64,000 nt of DNA from Euryodendron excelsum (GCA_033060915.1 CM065382.1:3619001-3683000); one strand, 5' to 3'. Positions 13,130 to 26,400 are shown, counted from the stretch's first letter. Numbers and translations are program-made. Notes: generated by a model not told the origin, from the letters alone.

Positions 13130-13673
13130 ATGCTTTGTCTCGCAAATCGGAAGCAAACAATGATTACAATAATGATAATCCACGAGTTAAAGGTATCAGT
13201 TTTAGCTTAAGCCTCTCCAATTTTGGTAGCTACAGTGATCATCGGAGAAATTATTGGTTTGTGTGTCGATTCTGTTTTGTGATCTGATGTCGAGATGTGC
13301 TGCGGAGGCATCGGTGAGAGTAACTAGGTCGACCTATTGACTTGTAGCTTCATATTCAATTACTGTCTTTTGATCGGTGTATAGGAAATCAACTGTTCTT
13401 CAGGGTTTTTTTTTTGTTTGCCTTGGATAGTTTGGATAATTACTGTTCTTTTGGTTAGAAATTGTGAAACTGAAGTTGGGGAATCGTAATAGAAAATATA
13501 TAGGGGCTTAGGAATTAGAATTCGGTAGTCGATTTTCTTCGTCGTTGTGAGCAGTAATTCATAACTAACTTTGAAGTCTGGAAATGGAGCTTAAAATTTG
13601 ATATAAGCCTCCACAAGTACTCCAAGGATAGCGTTCTTGTTTTTTATCACGCTAGTCTTGCCTTTCCAAATGA
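13130..13673 (+). CDS. Spliced upstream ORF overlapping the DUF506 start
   Basis: ATG at 13130 reads 21 codons to a GT donor at 13193. The leader intron 13193-13655 ends in ACGCTAG, and joining to 13656 adds SCLSK and a TGA at 13671-13673. The resulting 26-residue peptide starts MLCLANRKQT. Its stop overlaps the main ATG at 13670 as ATGA. The intron has good ends (AAAG|GTATCA and TTTTTTATCACGCTAG|T). A uORF ending exactly on the main start suggests translational coupling or reinitiation control. From memory, at least one Arabidopsis DUF506 gene (At3g22970) carries a conserved-peptide uORF, but I cannot confirm homology here. If the intron is not used, the frame ends in the intron at GCT TAA shortly after 13192. 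Confidence 0.5.
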
Positions 13674-15141
13674 AGATTCAACCGATCGATTTTACCAATG
13701 TGGATGAGTCAACTCTCAACGAGTCATTAAAGCCAGTGACGAAGTCACGGCTCAAGCGGCTCTTTGAGCGGCAGTTCCCTAGCGTTTTGAGGATTTCAGC
13801 ATCAGAGAAGATCGCCGGCGTGGAGGAAACGCATTGCAACAAAGATGGCTCCGGTGAGTTCGAGCCGAGCTCTGTTTGCTTGGCAAAGATGGTGCAGAAT
13901 TTCATCGAAGAGAACAACGACAAACAATCGGCTACGGTGAGGTGTGGCCGGAGCCGATGCAATTGCTTCAACGGAAACTGTAATGATACTTCAGAGGACG
14001 AATTGGACTCATTCAATTGTTTCGGTGACTCGAACCTCGCCTCATCTGGTGAGGCATGTGAAAGTCTGAAGGTATGTATATATTGTCCCACAAAATTGCA
14101 AATTGACCTTTCTATCTTTAGGTTTAGATATTTTGTTTTCAATTCTGTTGTGCATTCTTTCCCATTTTCTGAAAATCTTCCCTGTTCAAAGTAGAGTTTG
14201 GTCCCTTGTGCGAGTGTTTCTGAAAGAAACCTGCTGGCGGACACTTCGAAACTCGTAGAGATAAACAAGATCTCTAAGCGTAAAGATGATTATTGCAGAA
14301 AGATCGTCACAGATGGCCTGCTAGCTCTGGGATACGACGCTTCAATTTGCAAATCGCGATGGGAAAAATCTCCCTCGTATCCCGCCGGTACGCCCTCTCT
14401 CCCTCTCGTACATTTTCTGCAACAAATTCTGCCTCTGAGAGAATTTGCAGGAGGAAACACAAACAGAGTGCTTGCATATGTATGCAAGTATGTTAATATC
14501 TGTCCCTATCTGAAATTTCTGGAGAAACCTAAAATCATGCTTCTGATACAGGGGAGTATGAATATATGGACGTGATCATAGAAGGCGAGCGATTGATAAT
14601 TGACATAGATTTTAGATCAGAGTTCGAAATCGTTCGGTCGACCAAATCATACAAAGCGATCATTCAAAGTCTGCCGTGCATATTCGTCGGCAGAGCTGAT
14701 CGTCTCCAGAGTATTATCTCCGTCGTATCCGAGGCGGCCAAGCAGAGTCTGAAGAAGAAAGGAATGCACTTTCCACCTTGGAGAAAAGCCGAGTACGTCA
14801 AAGCCAAATGGCTCTCTTCTTACACTCGAACCACACCGACACAAGCACAGACCTCTCTCGGTTCCGGAGATAACATTTCCCACCAGTCCGATCCTAAACC
14901 TGAAAACAATGAACCTGTGATTTCCACGAAAAGCTCCTCCGGCGAACTTCAACTGATCTTCGGAGATAGAGTCACTCCGGTTGAGATTGACCACGATGAT
15001 GATGTGTTCACTTTGTCTGGCAGTTCTGTTGAAGAAGATGAGACAGCGGTGTTGAAATGCGAACCAACGGATATCAAACCCAAAAATTCACACGTTGGAG
15101 CGAAGATTGTGACTGGTTTAGCTTCTGTCGTTGTAGACTAA
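13670..15141 (+). CDS. DUF506 / PDDEXK_6 family protein
   Basis: Three coding exons, 13670-14071, 14195-14387 and 14552-15141, join in frame to a 394-residue protein. The N-terminal part (to about residue 110) has a basic stretch and an acidic Cys/Asn-rich linker typical of the family. The core carries the family signatures: a GYDASICKSRWEKSPSYPAG block at residues 180-199, EYEYMDV, then LIIDIDFRSEFEI (213-225), and SLPCIFVGRADRLQ, with the PPWRKAEYVKAKWL block further on. The family is predicted to have a PDDEXK nuclease-like fold, but nuclease activity is not established. In Arabidopsis one member, RXR1, restrains root-hair growth. The C-terminal tail beyond about residue 290 is variable and acidic. 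The first AUG of the main frame is at 13670, immediately after the leader intron, and it overlaps the uORF stop. A polyadenylation signal AATAAA lies at 15276-15281. The precise role of this copy is unknown. Confidence 0.92.
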
Positions 15142-15275
15142 CCATGAAATTTTGTTTTTTTTTTTTTGGCCCCTTTTTCTTTTCTTACTTATAATCAAAT
15201 ACCGTATAACCTTTCCATCGGTTAATCATCCCCTTCTCGTTTTTATCTGTAAGGGAGTCATCTACTAATATGTTC

Positions 15276-15281
15276 AATAAA
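15276..15281 (+). terminator. Polyadenylation signal, DUF506 gene
   Basis: AATAAA in TTCAATAAAATGAG, 135 nt after the stop codon, followed by T-rich sequence. It is the best candidate 3' end signal for this transcript. Confidence 0.6.
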
Positions 15282-15299
15282 ATGAGAAATAGCTTATAA

Positions 15300-18200
15300 A
15301 TGTGTAATTTTTTTTTTATATCTGATATATCTCTTCTTGTGATGGTCTAAGAACCTGGATCACAATTCAGATCATTGGAAGTATGAGTGCAAGTTATCTT
15401 CTTTTTCTTTTCTCTTGCATGTATAAGTTTATGGTCGTGTGTGTATATATATTAAATTTCTAGTTCTTTGCTGCAAGGTTTTGAAAGGAACAAAGGGAAG
15501 AAGATGAGCAAAAGGTAAATTCTTTGGATCAGATCTTTGCTTTAATCCTTTAACTTTTTCTATTTTTAATCTTTCTTCCACTTTAACTTCCTTTTTTCTA
15601 CCATCTATGTTTGATTTCCGGAAATTGTCTTCTTTTTGAGAGGAGAATCTGGTGATCAAGAAAACACGCCCACGCTCTCCCCGCTGTCGTCCATAGAAAT
15701 TTTATGATCTCACCTGCTGAGCTTCATCTCTTCATGATCATCAATGGTAAGCTTCCTATTCTTTCTACTGATTTTGCTTTGTTGGAAAAATTTCTGGTTC
15801 TGACACGACTGCAAATTTCTCCCCATTTTTTCCTCAAATCCTTGCATTTTATAATTTTTCTGTTTTTTCCCGGTGGAATAATTGGCATCCTTTGTTTTTT
15901 TATTATACGAATAATGCTATACAATCAGAATATATAATTAGAAAATATAATCAGAATGATGTGATTGAATTGTGGACCTATCACTTTAAAATAAAAAATC
16001 CACTAAAATGTATTTTAATTATAAAACTATCACTGTCACATCATTCTTATTCAAAATTTTGTATAAAAATTATAGACGAACAGCATTTTTCTCATTGTAT
16101 TGTAATGCATTTGCCTGCCTCCTAGTCGCTTGTCAGGATTGCAATACTAAAAGAGTTCCCTTACATAAAATCCACCAAACTTCCCAAACAAAGACTGACT
16201 AAGCCTCTGACATTTTCTCCTAAACATTCGCTCAGGTGTGAAAGTGAAGAGTCCGAATTGTGATTAGCCCAACTTTTCAAATTAAACAAATAATTAAATA
16301 AAAGTGTAGCGTCTCTGACTCTCTGTACTGTGTTCAAGCTTATGTTTTCTGATTTTTTTATTTTTTTGAACGCTATAAGTGGTATATAGTGCGTCTAATT
16401 TCATAGTTCGGATCTGAAATTTCAGACAAGCGAATATGCCATTGCTTTTGAAATTGATCTGTTGCCTAAAGGAAATGAGCCCGAAAATAGTAGTTTTTTT
16501 GGTCTTGGGTTCCAGCAAGAAATATTGTTTTCGGTGTATATTTGTCACACTACAATCATCTGGTTTCAGTACTAAATATATGTATAGGTTAATTATACTT
16601 TACACTCTAGTGCTTTATATTAAATTTTATTTTAAGATTTTTACTTTTAATTGTAATAATTAAGTACTTATACTTCTAATTTATTATAATCTCAACTTTC
16701 TGGTAATTTTTTTTAAGAAATAGATAAAAAAAACTCGCATATGACAAGCAGCTTTGTGATGTATAATTTAAGGAGTAGAGATATAAAATCATGCTTCTTA
16801 CTAATAATTTATGACAAATTAATTTCAAATTACTCCAGAGTGTAATCAGCTTTGTGATGTATATAATATAATTAAGTTTCATGTAAAAACTCTTAATTCA
16901 ACTTATCTGCGATACATGTGAGGGATGAATGAAAGGTTAGATTTAACATATTTGTCTCCTCAAAAAGACCATGTGGTTATCGCATGTGAATTTTTTATTC
17001 ATTTTTCAAATAGAAGACTGATATTGGAACAAATTAAAAATATAAGAATGTAATTGTTATAATTAAAAATAAAAATTTTAAAATAAAATTTAATATAAAA
17101 TATAAAAGTATAAAGTGTAATTAAGTTTATATGTATATATACTTATATATATACCTTAAAGCTACTACCATTACATTTACTTAAGATTATTAGTTTTTGT
17201 TTGTTTGCTAAGCCAAAAGGGTAAGGGGTCGACCAATATAACTATTTATCTGTGCGTGATCATAGCAGTTCTTATTTCATTAGACTTTTTAAAAAAAATA
17301 AATCATAATTAAACTCAACTTCACCGAGATACAAGGTGACAAAAACCTCCTATCATAGTATTTAATTTACAAAAACTACAATTATAAATAGGTATAAGAG
17401 TGAGAGTTTCACTCCACCTGCCAAAAGCGGACTTCAGATTACTAGTTGCATCAACTAAAAAGATTCTGTGGGTGGGGGGCCAGTTCTAGAAACTTGACAT
17501 TACCTCACCGCTGTGGGATCAATATTACTTTCTTTTTTTTTTTTGGTACAACAATATTACTGTTTTTTCATAGGAAACTTTTGTACTCAATGTACAAAGC
17601 TCAACAACAACGTCCATAGCAAAAACAACGTCTCAGCAACATTTTTCCCTCTCTCTCTCTTTCTCAAACGGTCTCCACTGTTGATTGCTTGTTATAGGGT
17701 GTTCATGGGTTAAGTTAGGGTCATTAGTCACCTGATCAGATTTAGTTGAAAAATTTTAAAATCGTACTTGATTCATAGAGTGCTCGGATTAGGTGAAAAA
17801 AATCAAATTTTAGTATAAAACAGTTAAGTCAGATGAATAAAGGTCCACCACTCAAACTGAATATAGTTAGATTGGTCAATATTCATTCGTTATCAATCTA
17901 AAATTCATTCATTATCAATCTAAAATTAACAGGTGAAACCGCAACATCAGGTCGGATTAGTTAGTCGGGCGGTTTTTTGAACAATCCTAAAATGGATATA
18001 CCAATTTGTCTCAAGAATACAAAGTTTTATCCCTATTTCACAGAAATTTCAAAGCCCCAAAAATCTTTTTTGTTCATGAAATCGACGTGGAGTTCTAATG
18101 GATACAAGAGGATTTGATGTATGCTGGAAAATTAAATTGTTTTGATTGGTAATAATTTGATCTAAGATAACAATTAATGGGACGTTGAACCAAAAGTTTT

Positions 18201-19541
18201 ACAATAGAGTACAATGGTGATGATACTTAAGTCATGTTACTTGAACAAATTCACCTTTATGCGCCACAGTTTGCCGATAAACTATCTTAAAAACAATTAC
18301 ATCTAAATTTTGATATAATCTTATACAACTAATGGGTTTTTTTTCTTTTTTGTTTCCCTCGAAAATCTGACACAAAAACTGCTTATCTGCACTAAAATAA
18401 TCATAAAGGAATTAGAGGTTACTAACTTGTAGACTTCCCATGTGGAAAAAGCTTTTTTTTTTTTTTGGGTTGTGTGTCACGTGGTATATAAACTTCTTAA
18501 GTCACAACCTTGTAAAGAAAAGCTGATTATGGAGCATGTGGTACAATACAAATAAAAACATTTTCTCAGTTCGTAGTCAGCTTTCAGATTACAGGGTGGT
18601 CATAAAGGCATTGGGGGTGTTGCAACTGTGGAAGGCAATTGTAATAAGCAATCAATTTTATCCCTGAACACTGCTTTCCATTTTGAAAGGTTGGCCTCTT
18701 GTTACTTACCTTTTTTTTTTAACTTTAGAATGGTAGAAGCATTAATCACATGTATAGCCTTCTTCAAAACTAAATCAAGGCTCCAATTCTTCTTAGCATT
18801 CTTGACCTTTCTTTGGTGGGGTAACAATATACATACAAAACAACTATACAAAAGGTGATTAGGTTATGGACTTAATACTTTAAAAAAATAAAAACTCATC
18901 AAATGTTATTTAATTATAAAACTGTTAATGTAACATTATTCTGATATGAGATTATGTACAAAAATTCTGAATATGAATTTTCTTCTCTATTTTCTTAAGA
19001 TTAACTTCATTTCACTTTCAGATATTATTAGTCTTTTCGAATATGACTGCCCAAGAGGGTGGCATGTATGAACTCGAAGTATCATCTAAGGTAGCATATT
19101 CACTAAATGGGAACCAGACCCCGTGCAGGGTGGGCCAGCAGAGGGACCAGACCCACTTAGACTTTTGCAATCTTGCCAAGGGTGCTAGGTAAAGCGTCCT
19201 TTTCTATCTCAATGAATTGCGACTTCCAAAACTCTATTGAATCACGAGTATATCATAAGGAATAACCCAGATTTGTTCTTATGCTAAAGTATAAAGTTTT
19301 AAATTTGTTCTCTTCTTACATTTCTTTATCTCAGTTAACATTAATATAATGCATAGAATTTATATAATTCGTGTGAAGACGGCTTTGCATAAACTCTCAA
19401 GAGTATTTCAGTCAAAGGTTGAGACAGCTAGTAGCGAAAAATCAATGTATATATTTATGGGTTGTGTCGATGGATAAGACATGAGAGTTCCATTCATATG
19501 GACTAACAACAAACCATCGACTCCTAGTGCCATGGTCTCTC
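15300..19541. other. Intergenic, no recognised gene
   Basis: AT-rich sequence with only short frames, none forming a plausible exon chain or a known family. A MITE-like element is listed at 17693-17990. Stretches such as 16560-17160 are nearly pure A/T. The segment near 19030-19190 is more GC-rich (CCCGTGCAGGGTGGGCCAGC) but shows no domain I recognise. Confidence 0.5.
17693..17990. mobile_element. MITE-like element
   Basis: The left end TATAGGGTGTTCATGGG and the right end TTTTTTGAACAATCCTAA are imperfect inverted repeats (TAGGGTGTTCA against TTAGGATTGTTCA). The interior contains repeated AATCTAAAATTCATTC-like units and no ORF. Ends are approximate. Confidence 0.45.
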
Positions 19542-19782
19542 AGTTTTTGCTCAAACTATGATTGTTTTTAAACTTCATTACTAAATTCAGGTGATTTCAA
19601 ACTTATTTATAAAACTCAAGTCACTCAAAAAATTGTGACTTAAAAACACAACTTTAAAATTTAAAGTTGTGTCTTGAAAGTTGTGTTTTTAATTTATAAC
19701 TTCTCAGATGACTTGGATTTGATAAATAAGTTTATAACTATTTGAATTTAGTAATTAAATTTAAAAACAACCCAGGCAAAAA
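19542..19782. mobile_element. Long foldback (palindromic) MITE
   Basis: Two arms of about 115-120 nt are inverted copies of each other along their whole length and meet at 19659, where ACAACTTTAAA faces TTTAAAGTTGT. The outer ends AGTTTTTGC and GCAAAAACT match, and both are flanked by CTCTC, a possible 5-bp target-site duplication. The arms share stretches such as TTACTAAATTC and AAACTTATTTAT in inverse orientation. RNA from either strand would form a long, nearly perfect hairpin, which is a classic source of small RNAs. There is no coding sequence. Confidence 0.75.
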
Positions 19783-20068
19783 CTCTCTCTTCAAAGCCGC
19801 ATTTGGACCACTGAGGACATTAACATCATGAATTGAGTCGGTGCAGGGCTTAAACTTGAGTGGTCCTTAATTCAGACTAAAGTCGAACAATCAGTTTCTA
19901 AATTGGGATGGCCGATCGAATAGTTGCATGTTATGATACTAAATCTTGTGACAGAACCCAGCGGCTATGTTAACGAGTCTTGTTTGCTTCTCTCACAAAA
20001 ATTTAAGGACAAAATAGAAGACTAATTGAAGTACTCTTGTTATATAATTGATTGCTTTTGTTGCAAAG

Positions 20069-20631
20069 TCAAATAACACAAAACAGGGGAAACCAAAAGT
20101 TAAGAGCAAGAAGCACGTGAAAGAGAGAAAAAATTAACAACTTGCAGCAGAACAAGAGAGCATTGATACCACCGACTTGGTAGCCTCGATGGCTTTGGCA
20201 GTTGGGATGCAACTCCCCACTCTTATTCACGCGATTGCGAATACGAATCCGCTTGTGATAATAGTTCTCGTGAACATGATGCTGTAACGAGGGACCTCTG
20301 TTAATTTGCACTTGATAGAGTTGGGTTCAATTATGACTCACTTATTCCAAGAGAGTTTAACAGAATAAAAACTACTATAGTCACATTTAGATAAGTAACT
20401 ACATTAGTCACTTCTTAATTTTTTTTTACTCAGCAAAAAGGCAAAGAGAGCATTGATATTATCGAAGCTGAGCCTAAGCTTGTCACACTCAAACAGCATT
20501 GACTGCAAGGGATCAGGGCGTGAGGATCCAACTAGAGAAACCAAAGCTGCTAGCCCATTAAGCCCATTGATGGACACCCCCATTAGCTGCTGTAGGCCAC
20601 TTGACATCCACTTATATGTAGGAACCGACAA
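20069..20631 (-). other. Unrecognised exon-like open frames
   Basis: Two open frames on the minus strand, 20404-20631 and 20069-20311, have less repetitive composition than the surrounding DNA. The first reads smoothly (SSGLQQLMGVSINGLNG, then SSRPDPLQSMLFECDKL). The second is more basic, with little resemblance to a known domain. Both contain an INAL segment encoded by a shared TATCAATGCTCTCTT sequence. I recognise no family and cannot connect them to further exons. They may be exons of a decayed gene or chance frames. Confidence 0.25.
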
Positions 20632-20639
20632 AAGTTTAT

Positions 20640-23160
20640 ATATAATATATAAAGCTCTAAAAATAAAATAAATATTTATCGGGGTTAATTAAAATATATT
20701 TTTTAAATTATAGGTAATAATTGAATTTTTAAAAATTTTAAAGGTACAACTGCACTTCTTGGCACTATGTACACGCTACGTACGTCCGCCCGTGCTCCAA
20801 AACATAATGCATATTTTTCTGTGATTTTGATACAATTTTTTTTTTCTGTTACAAAGATTTTAGGATATAAATTCGGCCCGAGGCTCATGGACTGCCTGAA
20901 CCCTTCAGTCTAAAGCCCAGCTTGAGACCGACCTATGCCTAACTCGGCCTAAGCTCGAGCACCCTATACATGGGCCTGAACCCCCTTCTAGTAGCTCGAG
21001 CCCAAGCCGAAGCCCAAGCCTGGCCGTGAGCCCGTGAACCCCCCTCCCTCAACGACTCTTTCCCTTTTAAATTCAATTTAAATTTTTTTTAAACACCCCC
21101 CCACCCACACTCATGAAACCCTTCCTTTTCAAATTCATTTTTCTTAAACACGTTCATTAATTTTATAAATGTAAGTGCATAAATGGTTTACCTTAGTAAT
21201 TCTTATTAATTATATACAATAATAAATTTAAGTGTAAAGTTTTTTACATAAGTTCAAAGAAATTAAATATATATAAACTTATAAATAAATTTTTAATTCA
21301 TTGAATCATAGTGTATAATTTATCATAACTAAATTTATTAGTTTTAAAAATATAATACTACAAAAAAAATTGAGCCAAAGAGGCTCGACCTGAAGACCCC
21401 CCAAAAAGTCCACCAAAGCTTGATGCCCAAGCCCGAGCTCGAGCCCGCCCCTAAGACTGTGAGCTGGACTTGAATCTTTCCTTTCACATTTTGACCCGAT
21501 CCAAAAAATAACAAGAGTTCTCAAAACCCGATCTCAACCCACTGGGCCACGGGCCGAGCCGGGCGGGCTACAGGCTCAATTGACATCCTACAAAGACTCT
21601 GGAACTTCATTACATCACTGCAAACACACTCCCTACGAGGTGAAAAAAGATGTGGCATCCAAGGTAAACGTCTAATATAAAATTTGGAGTTGGACCAGAG
21701 CCATATTTACTTAATCCTTGAAAGTAACAATCATTAAAGCAGCTTTTCCAACTTCATAATAATGAAGATGGGTGACTAGTACTTGAGCATACACCTCTCT
21801 GACTTGGAAACCCTATTTAAATTCAAGTGGGATAATTTTGCCGGTAAGCTCTGCCTCAACGCACATATAACAGAGTGGTTGTCAACGTACAGAATTGTAT
21901 CATGGAGAAGGAAGAGAGCCTCTCGTTCCTTTACAAACTTGCAGAATTTGCCTTGGAAATGAATTCAAAATCCTTATATATGGTACATTCAACAAACAAA
22001 GTGTTCTTTTCAATACTCTAGAGACCGTTCAAGCTCAAACGATATAATATAAATTCCTTAACTTGAACTCTCTCTTTTTTTTAGACGAAGGCAAAACATA
22101 AACACACACATCACACATAGACTAAGTAAGAAACTAAACACCAAACAACTCGTCAAAAAACAAAAAAAGTTGGTGAGGGCTAAATACATAAGTCAAGAAA
22201 GCTTAACACCAATGTAAGAAGAAAAAGTATAAGATTTGGTTTTTTTTAAACGAAGGCAAGACACAAACACGCACCACACAGACCAAGTAAGAAGTCCAAA
22301 AACCAAATAACCCATCAAAAAATGGAAAGGTTAATGAGCCTCTCCTTAGGATTTTGAAAGGAAGTCTCCTTTATAATTAATGCTAAAATCCTAACCAAAT
22401 AACAAATTTGAGTATATTGACTTTAAAAATGTGATTGGTAGACACTCCCATTTGAGCAATCCTCTATGTATCTATCTATAAATGTCTTGACTTGTTGCTG
22501 AAAAGGTAGCAGGGCAATAAACAAATTTAGACTAGCTAGGGTTTGGTGCGTCTTGAATATTTGTAATCAAGTCTTTATTTGATGAAATATTTGAAAACTT
22601 GAAATCAACTAAAACTCTACGACAGTAGAATCCTAAGGACTACAATAAAATTATGTTTATAATATACCACAAGATTAGTGAATTAATCATCTTCTTTCTT
22701 AAGTTAGATGTGGATTGGTGCTTGGTGTTTAGTGAAATTGGATCCTTAAAGCTTGAAACTCAACTAATACAAAATTTTGAAACTAAGGTAATTAAACTCA
22801 ACTTATAATAGGCTTTTAATTAAACTCAACTTATAATCGGCTTTTAATTAAAATTTTGAAACTCAAATAGATGAACGAGCTAATTAAAGCTTGAATCTCA
22901 CTAATACAAAACTTCGGTTTTAGTTTATTTTCCTAATTGCGTTGCTTAATTTGAAGGCTCGGACAAGGTCTGTGTCGTCAAACCACTTAGCACAACTGCG
23001 AAAATGATGCCAATAGCTATTAAACACGTAATGCGTAACGTTGCTGACCCATTCACAAAATTTACCAATTTGCCATGTGAATTGACAAGAATGCCCCCAC
23101 CCCTTTTGAGTTTCAAAATCGCGGATCTTCACAGTACAATAAGCAACTTGTTCGGTTGCT
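20640..23160. other. Intergenic, repeat-rich, upstream of the GBP gene
   Basis: GC-rich patches at about 20875-21055 and 21380-21590, with repeated CCCGAGCTCGAGCCC and GGGCCGAGCCGGGCG-like words, flank an AT-rich core. This is the pattern of a decayed non-autonomous DNA element. A diverged tandem duplication of an ACGAAGGCAA...CACACA unit lies at about 22075-22200 and 22238-22345. A 28-bp unit is repeated twice at 22790-22844. I see no gene. Confidence 0.45.
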
Positions 23161-23338
23161 TCTCACCATTCTTTCTGTAAATCTCTCTCTCAAAAACCGT
23201 CGGACTCACCTGCCTTTACTTCTCTCTCCGGTGGCACGAATCCTCTACTTTTCAGTGCGCAAACCCATTTATTAAGGTTTTCTCTGCGGCGGCAGACCCA
23301 AAAGAGGGGTCCGTTATTCTTAACCTGCACCCTCGGCC

Positions 23339-23350
23339 ATGGCTTCTTGA
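23339..23350 (+). promoter_or_regulatory. Short uORF (M-A-S-stop) in the GBP leader
   Basis: ATG GCT TCT TGA in a strong start context (GGCCATGG), about 150 nt upstream of the GBP start codon and within the likely leader. It could lower translation of the main frame. No transcript start was proven, so its inclusion in the mRNA is inferred. Confidence 0.4.
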
Positions 23351-23497
23351 GATCCCCTTCTTTTCTCTCACCCATATCTTCAAAACCACTCGATTTTCCT
23401 GTTATCTGCTCTCCTACGGTCTATTTGTCCGAAAGATTGTGTATAGCTTTGTAACCGTACCGCATTTGTAAGTTAACGCCTTCTGCAGCGATCCGCA

Positions 23498-26400
23498 ATG
23501 AAGATTTCGTGTTGGGTCGTAGTCTTTTCAATCTTTATCTGCTTATTCGCATCTGGGTCCTTCTCGATTGATGATTTCGTTAAAGCGTAAGTGATTTCTT
23601 AATACGCGTAGTGTGTGTTTTCAATTGAACTATGGGTCTAAACGGTCTTATCAACGTTCACGGTTGAGTTTGCTTTACTGTTACATGGGATGAAATCTTG
23701 ATGTGGGTTCATTATGCTTTTGTGTCGATCTTTATGATGCATTGAGTGTTTTCCTCGGTTACTTCTAGTTATAAGTTTTGACACATGATTTTTTTGGTGC
23801 TTCTGAGTTAGATTTGGGTTTTTCTTTGGCTTAGTTCAAGCAATAACGATAGGTTGCAATGAGTCGCATTTTATTTAGGATTTAAATTCACTGGTGTTGG
23901 TGGAGAAGTTTGAATTGCTTAGGAATGATTGATGAGATGAATCAAACGAAACAATGGTGATCACACTTTTGGTCTGTAAACTTTTGTAATATGAACGGGC
24001 ATTTATGGTATGGTGCACCCAGATGGAAAGATTGTATTGGCAAGATTCCAAAGATTTTGTATTATTGTTTTAGTGGTCTAGCTCTTACCACTTTTTTTTT
24101 TTTTATCTTTATTGGACTAGTTACTTACTGTTTACAGCAGCTTCAGAATATACTTGATTACCAATGAGGCAAATACATTAGGTAGCTTGACATTTCTTTA
24201 GCCTACAAGAAGTGGTTAGGCAATTCTTATCTACCTAGGAGGAAGAAGTCAAGAAAACAAGAATTAGACTGCGTAGATCGAAGTTAAAAAATGGGATTGT
24301 GTCATGAAAAGCATTCAGTTGTTCTGCGACATCCTTACAGGAGCATAATTTATAACAATTGTTGATCATTAGTTTTATGCCAGCTTATTTAAAATTGGTT
24401 CTTGCAACATCCAAAGAATTCATCCCTCAAGAATGGAGAGTAAGCATGGAGAGTAAAACTGCATTCATGAGTTATCTAAGTCATGGCGAGGATTGAAGGA
24501 TGATAGTAACATGATGATAGGAGAGGAAGTAGCCAAAAGTTCAGCCCGTTGGAACTGTTAGCTTCTCACTACAGCTGTGCAGAATAATGGGCTAAATCTT
24601 GGTCTGTAAGACCTATAAGGTTCTTAGAAGATTTGTATGAAGCTATTTGTGGCCGAATGCATGAAATGGGCTCCAATATTCTTGCATACACGCAGGAAAG
24701 TTTTGCTTTCATGCTATTCAAGTGCAACTTAAAAATGACTAAATAGGGAAATGACCAATAAAAAATATCTTTGATTACCTATAAAAACCAATATTATACA
24801 AAATAAATAAGAACTGGGATTGATTAAAGTGATGCATAGTAATTCACGAGTAAGGAGTTAAAGAATCTGTCACAGTTTCAGTGAGTAGAAAAACTTCTGC
24901 CAGCGCAATATACTTTAGGCTCTTTCTTTTAATGCTTCTCTTAAGAAATTGCCATGTTGATAGGAATTTTTATTTGTAATCATTGATGTTTGGATAAAGA
25001 AAATTAAGGGAAGAACCTGCAAAATTCTTTTGTCCTTTGGAAACGAAAGGTTCCAATGTTTCGGAACAGGCTTTCCACAATGCTCTTTGGGGGGCGATGT
25101 GTTTGGACAAAGAGAATGCTCATATTTTTAAGAGAAATAGAACCGTTTGAATAAAACCTGGGAGAATAACTTCTTTGGCTTCCTTGTGGGCTTTGGATGA
25201 AGGATTTTAACTGTGTTCCTCTTTTGTGGACTCAAAGAGATTAGGTTGCAGCTTCTTATAATTGTTTTAAGGCTAAGATGTTGATTTCATGGAGACCTCC
25301 TCCTATTTAAGTGTTCATTTTAAACTTTCCTAGTTGCTGTTTGTGCAAATTGTAGTTAGTGTCGTGGGGGTTGATGTATAACAGAATATATTATACTGTT
25401 TGAAGCTGAGGGCGTTTAAGGAGATTCCTTTAAGTGGAGGTCTTACATGTGCTTGAAGTGTTGTAGAGAGGCAGCGTCTTTGGGCGTGTATAATCTATTA
25501 GTGGAAGGGTAATGCAAATTTTGGATATTTTGATTGTTATGCATGTTTCTTTCACTTCAATAGATATGTTGGGGAGTGGCAAGAAGGGTATGCAGCAGTG
25601 GTTTTTTTGTATTTTTGTTTTTGGGGTGGGGGTGTCAGTCATTAGACTCATCGCTATCACCTTTGTTTTTGGGTTCTTGGTTTGTTCTTTCTTGGGTTAG
25701 GGGATAAAGTTTGTATCCTATTTTATTTCTCTTTCGTGGCTATTTTTATTTTCAATAAACTTGTTGGTTCCTATATATATTGGCATTCGTACATACATAT
25801 AAACATATGTAGTATCTTATCCTATAGGAATAAAGCATTATCCATGGCTGCAGCCATCTCATCACATCACTTTGAAAATGGTTAACACTTGCTATATCCC
25901 CAGTTGGAATGTTTATTTACTTTTCTATTTACTATTTTATGCTATTTTATAACTGTCATTTGGTATAAGCTTATTATGTAACTTTGTCCTCCATTAGCTC
26001 ATATTGGAGTTTTGCAGCCTTTTGATCAATAATTGATTATACCCTTGTTGACCCTTTTTATTTCTCTTACAGGTTTCCCATTGTAGAACCCGATCCTGGT
26101 CATACAAGACTTCGCATTGCAAAGGAAGGATTGGAGGCAATTCAGAAAATAACAACTCCAATTGCTGCTGTTGCTGTAAGCTTGAGATTGATTTCCTTGA
26201 ACATTCGTCAGTTTCAATGTGTTTGACACTTATCAAAAACAAAATTTATTTGACATTTAACCAATTCAGAAAGATATATGTAAAATCTAGAATATTCGTA
26301 TTTTCTATTACCTGTTAACCAAACTGAAAAAATTAACTTGTTCTTAAGATTATTTTATATTATCTTGTTTTGTGTTTACATAGAACCTCATTGATCTATC

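Noticed and set aside
13678..14268. 196-codon open frame antisense to DUF506 exons 1-2
   Set aside because: It mirrors the coding exon and crosses the intron without splice signals on the minus strand. The plus-strand gene explains the sequence fully.
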